From NCBI GenBank assembly GCA_018433525.1, contig JAHDRA010000043.1, positions 62,001 through 126,000 on the forward strand: a stretch of DNA of 64,000 nucleotides, written 5' to 3'. The stretch comes from Paludibacteraceae bacterium (GTDB lineage: Bacteria > Bacteroidota > Bacteroidia > Bacteroidales > Paludibacteraceae). The position numbers were made by a program, and so were the translations under genes. How positions within the stretch are numbered: the first letter of the stretch is position 1; every line of letters begins with the position of its first letter. This document shows, piece by piece, positions 36,231 through 43,935 of this stretch. The notes beneath the pieces were generated by a model. That model saw nothing but the letters and a program-made list of their open reading frames with translations, did not search any database and was not told the DNA's origin.

Positions 36231-38450
36231 ATGCATAAGATAGTTTTATTTGCTTTCATTTTTTGTTACTCATTACAAGTAAATGCAGTAATTAAATCAT
36301 CAACCAATGTCGACTCTTTACTTTCGTTAATGACGCTCGACGAAAAAATCGGGCAAATGACGCAAATGTGCTTCAGTACCATCACCCTGGATGGCAGTAA
36401 ATCGCTCGACCTGAATGTGGATAATTTCAAACAGTTGATTAAACAACAGCATATTGGTTCGTTTTTGAGCGGTAGTGACAGTTATGCTAAGTGGTTCGAC
36501 TTTGTTACGGCAATTCAAAAAGTGGCTGTGGAGGAAACGCGGCTCGGTATTCCATTAATAATAGGTATTGACCATGTGCACGGCGCCAATTATATCAACG
36601 AAGGCACCATTTTTCCACACAACCTGATGATGGCTTGTAGTTTTGATAAAACCCTGATTGAAAAAGTAGCAAAGGTAACTGCGATAGAGACTGCTCCCGT
36701 TGGTTTGAACTGGAATTTTTCTCCAGTGCTCGATGTTGCCCGAACACCTTACTGGCCGCGCTTTTACGAAACTTTTGGCGAAGACTCGCGGGTTTGTGCA
36801 GAGTTGGGGAGCGCTTATATAAAAGCTTATCAATATGTTCCGGAAATTGCACCTTACAAACTTTCGGCCTGTGCCAAGCACTTTATTGGCTATTCCGACC
36901 CAAAATACGGTTACGACCGCTCACCGTCCGAAATTCCTATGCAAACGCTCCATGAAGTATTTGTGCCTCCATTCCGAAAAGCTTTTGAAGCAGGAGTGAA
37001 AACCCTGATGGTCAATAGCGGCGAACTGAACGGAGAACCGGTGCATGGCTCGAAGTTTTTACTCGATACTTTGCTTCGCCGTCAGCTTGGCTTTAATGGT
37101 GTAATAGTTACCGACATTAAAGATATTGAGCGCATTGTAAAAATGCATCACACAGCTGCGAATGAAAAAGAGGCAACACTTCAAGTAATCAATGCAGGTG
37201 TTGATATGTACATGGCTTGTAATTCATACACGTTTATTCAGCATGTCAAGGAGTTATTGTCCGAAGGAAAATTATCGATGGCGCAGATTGATGCTTCGGT
37301 ACGTCGTATTTTGCAATTGAAAAAAGAGTTGGGACTTTTCGAAAATCCGTATCCTTCCAAAAAGTTATTGGATGCCGTAAATACCACTGAAAACCGAAAA
37401 GTAGCGCTCGAGGCTGCCGAAAAATCGATCGTATTGTTGAAAAATGAAGATATTCTGCCACTAAGCAATTCAACGAAAATATTAGTAGCAGGAATCGGAG
37501 CTAATTCAAAGCGGATGCTCAATGGTCCCTGGTCGTTCGATTGGCTGGGAGCAGCAGAAGCACAGCAACCACAGAACATGCTCACCTTATTCGAAGCCTG
37601 CAAAAGTACTTTTGGAAATAATAATGTTCTGTTATCAAAAACTGAACGCATTCTAACTTCTGCTGATAAAAAACAATTTCTGAAAGATACCCGAAAGGCT
37701 GATGTGATTGTGTTGGCTGTAGGCGAACAGCCTTACAGCGAGTTTATGGGAAATATCAACGATCTGACGCTCGATGCCGACCAACTTGAACTGATTGATG
37801 CTGCCATTGCCACTAAAAAACCAGTTGTGTTGGTTTTGATGGAAGGCCGTCCGCGTGTAATAACCAAGCAGGCAGCCGGAGTAAAAGCCGTTCTTTTTGC
37901 CGGATATCCCGGCATTGAAGGCGCTCAGGCTATTGCCAATATCTTATCCGGTAAAACCAATCCGTCAGCCAGTTTGGCATTTTCCTATCCGCTGGCTGCC
38001 GGACATACCATTCCGTACAACCACAAACCGTCGGAATTTAATATTTACTGGAAACCGGAACCTGCTCAGAAATGGCTTTATCCTTTCGGTCATGGATTGA
38101 GCTATACACAGTTTGAATATTCCGATTTGCAACTTTCGGATACAATTATTACTCCTAATGGAACCTTGAAAGCCTCCGTAAAAATTAAAAATGCAGGTAA
38201 AATTCGTGGAACAGAAACAGCCTTGTGGTATATTAAAGACGAAGTTGGCTCAATTTCTCGTCCGGTAAAAAGTCTAAAGTTCTTTGAGAAAATTGACCTG
38301 AATTCAGGTGAAGAAAAAACAATACATTTCGAAATCAATCCACAACAACATCTTGCATTTCCTGATAAAGCAGGGCTTTATCGTCTCGAACCCGGAAGGT
38401 ATCAGTTGATAATTGACAATAAGAGTTTGTGGTTTTCGTTGAACAACTAA
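36231..38450 (+). CDS. Secreted GH3 beta-glucosidase-type enzyme
   Basis: 739 residues from ATG 36231 (signal peptide MHKIVLFAFIFCYSLQVNAV); a start at 36198 would lie inside the MITE end. The N-domain contains LIIGIDHVHGANY, FYETFGEDSRVCAELG, CAKHFIGYSDP and GFNGVIVTDIKDIERI with Asp295 as nucleophile. The C-domain begins near AAEKSIVLLKNEDILPLSNS, and VLALGEQPYSEFMGNINDLT-like text carries the usual acid/base region (VGEQPYSEFMG). A fibronectin III-like end (LKASVKIKNAGKIRGTETAL) is present. No PA14 insert. It resembles the BglX group, which cleaves beta-linked gluco-oligosaccharides. It is the last plus-strand gene of the locus and converges with the kinase gene 12 nt away. Confidence 0.9.
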   Translation: MHKIVLFAFIFCYSLQVNAVIKSSTNVDSLLSLMTLDEKIGQMTQMCFSTITLDGSKSLDLNVDNFKQLIKQQHIGSFLSGSDSYAKWFDFVTAIQKVAVEETRLGIPLIIGIDHVHGANYINEGTIFPHNLMMACSFDKTLIEKVAKVTAIETAPVGLNWNFSPVLDVARTPYWPRFYETFGEDSRVCAELGSAYIKAYQYVPEIAPYKLSACAKHFIGYSDPKYGYDRSPSEIPMQTLHEVFVPPFRKAFEAGVKTLMVNSGELNGEPVHGSKFLLDTLLRRQLGFNGVIVTDIKDIERIVKMHHTAANEKEATLQVINAGVDMYMACNSYTFIQHVKELLSEGKLSMAQIDASVRRILQLKKELGLFENPYPSKKLLDAVNTTENRKVALEAAEKSIVLLKNEDILPLSNSTKILVAGIGANSKRMLNGPWSFDWLGAAEAQQPQNMLTLFEACKSTFGNNNVLLSKTERILTSADKKQFLKDTRKADVIVLAVGEQPYSEFMGNINDLTLDADQLELIDAAIATKKPVVLVLMEGRPRVITKQAAGVKAVLFAGYPGIEGAQAIANILSGKTNPSASLAFSYPLAAGHTIPYNHKPSEFNIYWKPEPAQKWLYPFGHGLSYTQFEYSDLQLSDTIITPNGTLKASVKIKNAGKIRGTETALWYIKDEVGSISRPVKSLKFFEKIDLNSGEEKTIHFEINPQQHLAFPDKAGLYRLEPGRYQLIIDNKSLWFSLNN

Positions 38451-38462
38451 TTTCCTGTTTTT

Positions 38463-39641
38463 TTATTTTAGATTGTTATTGTATCTTACATACATTTCGC
38501 TGATTTTTTCTAACTTTTCGCCCCAATATTTTTCGAAATAGGTTCCTCCGGTATAATAACAGGCAAAACCTCCTGAAACAGTACCCCAAACAGCAGTTTC
38601 GATTAATGAAAGTTTATTGTTCTGATCATTCATTTGCATAGCTATTGATGCAATGGCACCGCCCACAAAATTGTCGCCACAGCCGGTTGTATCTCCTTTC
38701 AAAGCAGGGTTTCTCTCGAAATCTTCCGATATCCAATTGCAAACCGGCAGTAATGTTTCGACATTTTCGAACTTTTTGCCTGAAGAATAAATGTAAGTTG
38801 GCTCACTTCCGTGTGTAATGATAAAGGCATTTGCTCCATTCTTTTTGTAAAATTCAGTTATCATTTTAAAATCTTCCTGTCCACTTATTCGCTTTGCCTC
38901 TTCATAATCCATTATTAATAAATCAATTAATGGCAAACTTTTCAGCGTATCGCCCAAAGGCCAGGGACTGTCCGGATTTTTCTTTTCGCTGATAAAGTCG
39001 AAAACAGTATTGACAAGCGTAAATACTCCTTTATTCTTAGCCAAAGCTAATAATTCAGTAAGTTGTGAATGTAATTGGGGAACAATGGCCGTTCCTCCGA
39101 ATACAACAATGTTTGAATTCCAAAAATCAGTATTTAAAAAACTTTTATCAAATAAACCTGCAGCTCCGATATTATTGATAAAAGTACGTTCGCCTCTTCC
39201 CTGATTGTAATTCGGATCGGAAAGCACTGTCGTATAAGGCGTTGCATCACCCAACAACGATAAATTATCAATATTCAACGGTAATTTCTCTAACAATCCA
39301 AGTAGCGCTTTCGCTTTCTTATCGTTACCAAATGCTCCGAAATATCTTATTTGAGCCTCGGAATTAAATAAAATCTGTGCAGCACAAATGGCGCTCACCA
39401 AAGCCGGTCCGCCGATATTAAATGCATCGTAAACTTTTAATCCGCAGATATCATTCAAAATCTTAGTAATGGATTTTCCGCTAAACTTCTCCAGCTCTTC
39501 GGTAAAAACGAGTTGCCCGGGAACAAGTCCGCCATCTCCGGGAACGATTGATACATATTTTTGAAATGCTGCGGAATTAAAATCAATGTTTTTATAAATA
39601 AAGTCGCCCAGACCGCAACCTGTAAATGCTATTTTGATCAT
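38463..39641 (-). CDS. Cytoplasmic PfkB-family sugar kinase
   Basis: 392 residues, no signal peptide. PfkB/ribokinase features: VYDAFNIGGPALVSAICAAQ (sugar-binding Gly-Gly region, about 71-90), LLIMDYEEAKRISG, and the anion-hole/catalytic block GDTTGCGDNFVGG (316-328) with Asp323 as base. It would phosphorylate a free sugar with ATP. It lies 53 nt downstream of the aldose-ketose isomerase gene and two genes after MtlD. Fructose made from mannose is therefore the most natural substrate, giving fructose 6-phosphate; xylulose or another ketose is possible. It is longer than ordinary fructokinases by about 70 residues, mainly in the N-terminal 65 residues. Confidence 0.8.
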   Translation of the reverse strand: MIKIAFTGCGLGDFIYKNIDFNSAAFQKYVSIVPGDGGLVPGQLVFTEELEKFSGKSITKILNDICGLKVYDAFNIGGPALVSAICAAQILFNSEAQIRYFGAFGNDKKAKALLGLLEKLPLNIDNLSLLGDATPYTTVLSDPNYNQGRGERTFINNIGAAGLFDKSFLNTDFWNSNIVVFGGTAIVPQLHSQLTELLALAKNKGVFTLVNTVFDFISEKKNPDSPWPLGDTLKSLPLIDLLIMDYEEAKRISGQEDFKMITEFYKKNGANAFIITHGSEPTYIYSSGKKFENVETLLPVCNWISEDFERNPALKGDTTGCGDNFVGGAIASIAMQMNDQNNKLSLIETAVWGTVSGGFACYYTGGTYFEKYWGEKLEKISEMYVRYNNNLK

Positions 39642-39694
39642 ATAATAAGCCCCCTCAACCCCTTCAGGAGGAATTGATTGATATTCATTAAACC

Positions 39695-40363
39695 TTATAG
39701 ATAAATTTTGTACTCGCTTGACAACAAAAAGAGAGGAGCTTCATCCTCTTCAATTTGCGGGAAACGACCAACTTCTTCGTAAAAATAATTATCGTTGGTA
39801 TCATCGTTTACCGTACTTACTTCGCCCACCAAAACAGGTGCTTCAACACCGTAAAAACGATGATAAACGCCAGCTTCCATTGTTACACTTTGACCGGGTT
39901 TAAGTTGAACGAATCCACCCGGCTGCAAATGCGTAAGTACACCATCAATTTTTACATCAAAAGGTTTATCCGAAAAACTTCCATCGGGATTTGAGCGGTA
40001 AAACTCTATTTCGAGAACTCCACCACCACGATTGATAATATCTTCCATTTTCAGGCGATGAAAGTGCATAGGCGTCTCCTGTCCTACTCCGGCAATCATT
40101 ATTTTTTCGCAATAGGTTTTATTGTCCTTTGCAGGATTTCCATTTCGAATGGTAAAAAGTAACAAACCGCGTTTTTCGAAATTACCACTGCCAAAATCGG
40201 TTAAATCCCAACCGAGAACATTGTCAACGATCTCGGAATGTGTTTCGTATTTACCTTTCCATTCAGTTGGACTGTATGTAGCCCATTCAGGCAAATAAAA
40301 TTTATTTTCGGCAAAAAAGTCTAATGCCGAGCGCATTAATGCATTGATTTCACTTCGCTTCAT
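39695..40363 (-). CDS. D-lyxose/D-mannose ketol-isomerase (cupin)
   Basis: 222 residues, cytoplasmic. The cupin shows the metal site GQETPMHFHRLKMEDIINRG, with His100, His102 and Glu107, and a later His168 in TMEAGVYHRF. N-terminal MKRSEINALMRSALDFFAEN and LPEWATYSPTEW match D-lyxose isomerases (the YdaE type), manganese enzymes that interconvert D-lyxose with D-xylulose and D-mannose with D-fructose. With a GH92 mannosidase and a mannosyl-phosphorylase nearby, mannose-to-fructose is the likely in vivo reaction (inference). It is 107 nt downstream of MtlD and 53 nt upstream of the PfkB kinase. Confidence 0.88.
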   Translation of the reverse strand: MKRSEINALMRSALDFFAENKFYLPEWATYSPTEWKGKYETHSEIVDNVLGWDLTDFGSGNFEKRGLLLFTIRNGNPAKDNKTYCEKIMIAGVGQETPMHFHRLKMEDIINRGGGVLEIEFYRSNPDGSFSDKPFDVKIDGVLTHLQPGGFVQLKPGQSVTMEAGVYHRFYGVEAPVLVGEVSTVNDDTNDNYFYEEVGRFPQIEEDEAPLFLLSSEYKIYL

Positions 40364-40470
40364 AATATTGATTTACTGGTTGTTCATTTACAATTTACTC
40401 CTTACCATTTCTGATTTTTAATTCTCAGGATTTTACTTTTTCCAAAAAAGTTGCACAGAGCGATATTTTT

Positions 40471-41667
40471 TTAATTTCTAATTTTCTCAACTTCTAATCT
40501 TCCAATTTCACTTAATACCCAATCGATGCCATATTTTTCGAATTTCTCCGAAAAATCAATATCATCCTGTAACCTGTTTCCCATTTCGTCGGTGGCTTTA
40601 AAGCTACATCCGGCAATATAGGCTTCGAGTATTTTGTCGTAAGGCATATTTAGTTCCAACGCTAATCGAATGGCACCTGCCAGCCTGTCATCAGCACCTA
40701 ATTTTCTTTTTAAATCGCAGCCCACACGATAAATGGTGTCGCCTAACGCTCGATTTTGAAAGCGAAATATTAAATCGTCGGTATGTTCAGTGAGTGCTTC
40801 CAATGTAAATTCATCAGGATATTTTTTCAGTAAAATATCGGCTGCCTGCAACATGGTATCGCGCACTTTACTTTTAATTTCGTTCACTGCCAATGCTTCG
40901 TACAAAAATACGAAATCGGGGTTAAACTTAAATCCGAGGTAAGCTGTAGTTGCATGCCCCAAATTGTGAATGAACAACTTACGATCCACCCAGGCTTTCA
41001 TATTTTCTTTGGGCGATAAACCTTCAATAACCGGAATGGGATTTTTAAATGCCTTTTTATCTAAAATCAGATTATTGTAAGGTTCAGCAAAAACCTGCAA
41101 AATATCGGCTTCTATGTCCTTTTTGAGCATAATAGGAACCATTTTACCTATGCTTGTCTCTACCAATCCCACCAATTTATCCACCGGATAATCTACAGGT
41201 AAAAACTTTTTGAGTTCTGCTCTGAAAAAATCTGCTGCATTCCGCAAATTTTCAGCAATAATGATGTCCAAAGGCAAATCACCTGAAATCTTTCTCCGTT
41301 GTAATAATCCTTTAGCAATGAGCGGAATAGCCGAAGGCAATCCCTGCTGACCGATTGAAACAGCTAAAATATCAGCATTGGCAATTTCTGAAATCACAGC
41401 CTTTTCGTCGGTTGCCAAAACTCCACGTACATTTTTGATAATCATCACCTCATCCCGATCTGATTTAATGACTACATTGTATTGGTGTCTTTTGTTTAAT
41501 TCGTCAATTACGGGTTGGAAAACATCTACAAAAACTACTTCGTAGCCCCCTCTGCTAAATAACTGACCAATAAAAGAGCGACCTATTTTTCCCGCGCCAA
41601 ATAGGACTATACGTGGTCGTCCGTGAATTAAGTGTCTGTTTTTTAGATCTTTGTGCTTAATGAACAT
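40471..41667 (-). CDS. mtlD: Mannitol-1-phosphate 5-dehydrogenase-like protein
   Basis: 398 residues, cytoplasmic. The Rossmann fold starts IVLFGAGKIGRSFIGQLFSR (about 21-40). Next come ADILAVSIGQQGLPSAIPLI and VETSIGKMVPIM, then the catalytic segment DRKLFIHNLGHATTAYLGF, where Lys and His residues match long-chain polyol dehydrogenases of the MtlD group. The usual reaction is mannitol 1-phosphate with NAD to fructose 6-phosphate. Linked to isomerase and kinase genes, it could drain or refill the fructose 6-phosphate pool, or act on a related polyol phosphate. About 10-15 extra residues precede the Rossmann motif. UxuB/UxaB-type hexuronate reductases are the main alternative, but these are usually longer. 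Confidence 0.8.
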   Translation of the reverse strand: MFIKHKDLKNRHLIHGRPRIVLFGAGKIGRSFIGQLFSRGGYEVVFVDVFQPVIDELNKRHQYNVVIKSDRDEVMIIKNVRGVLATDEKAVISEIANADILAVSIGQQGLPSAIPLIAKGLLQRRKISGDLPLDIIIAENLRNAADFFRAELKKFLPVDYPVDKLVGLVETSIGKMVPIMLKKDIEADILQVFAEPYNNLILDKKAFKNPIPVIEGLSPKENMKAWVDRKLFIHNLGHATTAYLGFKFNPDFVFLYEALAVNEIKSKVRDTMLQAADILLKKYPDEFTLEALTEHTDDLIFRFQNRALGDTIYRVGCDLKRKLGADDRLAGAIRLALELNMPYDKILEAYIAGCSFKATDEMGNRLQDDIDFSEKFEKYGIDWVLSEIGRLEVEKIRN

Positions 41668-41755
41668 GAATTTTTGAGACTTTGAATAATGAAGTAGCTT
41701 TCCCTTGTTTTATAAAATGCAGAAACAAGCATTTACCCTATTACACAATCGTTCT

Positions 41756-43504
41756 TCAATCAACTATTATTATTTTTTGTTCTCCAGCTTTCAAAAAATA
41801 TCTTTTTGCTTTCAGTAATTTATTTTCATTCCAACGGATTACTTTTTGAGATTTATTCTCAGCCAAAACCGTAAAATAGGCATCAAATTTCGTTGGATTG
41901 GTAACTCTCAATCGTACTTTATTATCTTTTATCGACACAATTCCGGAAGTTAAATGATCGAACGTATAGCAAGTTTTAAACTCAGCATCGACATAAATCG
42001 AAGGCAATTCAACGGCAGTAAGTAACATAGCCGTTTCGGCAAAGGTTGAGGCCGGTATTATCTCACCAATACCCTCGAACCAATCGGTGGTACTCACACG
42101 TTCATTTATCCAACCCGGAGGCATGCCGGCAACCGAACGTGTGGAGTGCGACATAAATTGAGGAATTGCCTGTGTTATTTCCTTCAACAACTGCAGATAA
42201 ACCGGATTGTCTGTAGCCCGATAAATACGTAAAAGTGCCAAACCTGAATAGGTACAAATTCCAGGTGCACCGTGTTTGTTTTGGGTATTTGCAAATACAG
42301 CTCCGGTCGTTTTCATATTCAGTTTTCCAAAAAGACAACTGTCGGAATATTCATAATCGTAACTCATAACCCAGGTTGAGAATTGCGCAGCCATTTCGCG
42401 GGCATACTGCAACCATTTTTCATTTCCGGTTTTTTCGTAGAGCAATGCAAAGGATTCGAGCATGGCATAGCCTGATTCGCTATCTGGATTTTGCATAGCA
42501 TCGCCAGGTCCGCCGCAGGTTATGCCTTTTGACACATAATCGTCGTACATTTTTTGCGCCGAAAGTTCAGCGACTTTCAGATAGTGCGGATTTTTAAAAT
42601 AATCGGCAGCCAAAACCAACGCAACCGGAACAATGGCACCACTCGTGGATCCGCCAACCACCACATCGCCCGCAGAGCTATCCGCAAAATTGCCAAACTG
42701 CCTGCACTTTTCCAAAAGCCGGACAAAAGCATTGGCAACACCAATTGTTCCCTGCTCCCATTGCGGATTTATTTGCATATTGCGAAGTCTCATCAGTTCA
42801 AATTGCTTGATAATGTAGTACAAAGCATCGCCACTTTTGCGCACTAAGTGCAAATTTTTGAATTGCGGTTTACGAATATTGCCGCCATACCAGCGATTTC
42901 CTTTCTCGCCACTATCCCAGAAAAACCCCGAAGGTGAAATACCGTTTGGGAAAAGCCAGTTGAAATTGGCTACCAGATTTCTACGGGTGATTGTATCTTT
43001 CGCCAATAGGAGGGGATAAGTCGAAATCATGCCACCTGTCCGGCCAATTTGCCAATCTTGCAAAAAGTTTTCACGCATCCCGACGGCATAATATCCCCAT
43101 TCAGGTACAAAATTTTGGGTGGTAAATTTTTGCTCAATAACTTTAAAACATTCTGAAAATGAATACAATAAATTTGGTTTTTGGGAAGGGGTTAAATCGT
43201 AACGTGACACTAAATAATGGTCGAAAAGCGATTGAATGTTGGGCGCATTGAACCAATGACTACGAAAAGTATATTTTACTTCGTCGCCCACTTTAAAATT
43301 GGCCGGGACATCGAGCCAAGCTACTGAATTGTTGGTTATTTCGTATCGAAACTTAAAAGGAGTGTCGCATATGAGTTTTTCGCCTATAAGACTTACAGTT
43401 TGTAAGGGACTAAAGCCTGTATTCTGATTAACTGTTTCAGCACAAATACCATAAAAAAATGGCAATGATGCCATCATAATACTAAAATTGATTTTTTTCA
43501 TCAC
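41756..43504 (-). CDS. Secreted (alpha/alpha)6-barrel protein, family not recognised
   Basis: 582 residues with signal peptide MMKKINFSIMMASLPFFYGI. About 30-110 is a beta segment (KFRYEITNNSVAWLDVPANF). A long helical toroid follows, with GYYAVGMRENFLQDWQIGRT, RWYGGNIRKPQFKNLHLVRK, GGPGDAMQNPDSESGYAMLE, TGNEKWLQYAREMAAQF and HGAPGICTYSGLALLRIYRA. The C-terminal beta piece reads RLRVTNPTKFDAYFTVLAEN. The toroid resembles GH88/GH105/GH127-like proteins, but the aspartate pair of GH88 is not seen, so the reaction is unknown. It precedes the MtlD-isomerase-kinase genes by 88 nt and follows a 431-nt gap, so it probably has its own promoter. No T9SS tail. Confidence 0.6.
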   Translation of the reverse strand: MMKKINFSIMMASLPFFYGICAETVNQNTGFSPLQTVSLIGEKLICDTPFKFRYEITNNSVAWLDVPANFKVGDEVKYTFRSHWFNAPNIQSLFDHYLVSRYDLTPSQKPNLLYSFSECFKVIEQKFTTQNFVPEWGYYAVGMRENFLQDWQIGRTGGMISTYPLLLAKDTITRRNLVANFNWLFPNGISPSGFFWDSGEKGNRWYGGNIRKPQFKNLHLVRKSGDALYYIIKQFELMRLRNMQINPQWEQGTIGVANAFVRLLEKCRQFGNFADSSAGDVVVGGSTSGAIVPVALVLAADYFKNPHYLKVAELSAQKMYDDYVSKGITCGGPGDAMQNPDSESGYAMLESFALLYEKTGNEKWLQYAREMAAQFSTWVMSYDYEYSDSCLFGKLNMKTTGAVFANTQNKHGAPGICTYSGLALLRIYRATDNPVYLQLLKEITQAIPQFMSHSTRSVAGMPPGWINERVSTTDWFEGIGEIIPASTFAETAMLLTAVELPSIYVDAEFKTCYTFDHLTSGIVSIKDNKVRLRVTNPTKFDAYFTVLAENKSQKVIRWNENKLLKAKRYFLKAGEQKIIIVD

Positions 43505-43935
43505 TATTAAGGCAGCAAAGTTTATCAGATTATAACTTCAATGACGACGAAAAAAAATGCCTGCTACCTTAACAATAGCCGGCAAATTCATTTATTTTCT
43601 TTGATTTATAAAAAAATTATTTTTCAGTAATTATGATTTTTTGTGCATCTGTTTTTATTTAAACTTTCCGATTGAAGTGAACACAGTCTTGCAAGCAACA
43701 TTTAAGCGAAAACAAAATCAAATTTATTTGATTTATGTTGAGCGTAGCTGCTTCAACTAAGTTAATTTTTTTTGTTTACTTTTTTGTTTCAAGACAAAAA
43801 AGTAAGTGGGGTTTAAGGCAAAGCCCTGTTATTAAATATCTGAAAATAAAGAATATAAATTTTTCTACATTTTTTGTCATGTACTAAGAATTCGCATATA
43901 AAAAGTGATAATTTATGGACTTATTTCTGATAATT
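43505..43935. other. 431-nt intergenic region with inverted repeat and solo MITE end
   Basis: No gene is visible. Positions 43776-43787 (TTACTTTTTTGT) pair perfectly with 43794-43805 over a 6-nt loop, a stem of 12 bp that may act as a bidirectional terminator. A palindrome AAATCAAAT/ATTTGATTT lies near 43719-43738. A solo MITE end occupies 43809-43887. The remaining part (43505-43700) should hold the promoter of the gene at 43504, but I cannot identify the boxes. Confidence 0.5.
43809..43887 (+). mobile_element. Solo right end of the TTAGTACATGAC MITE
   Basis: These 79 bases (GGGTTTAAGGCAAAGCC... to GTCATGTACTAA) match 36133-36211, the right end of the MITE at 35938, with only a few differences, all in the first 20 bases. 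The matching left end with its TTAGTACATGAC terminus is missing. It is either a deletion derivative or a one-ended copy. Confidence 0.75.
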
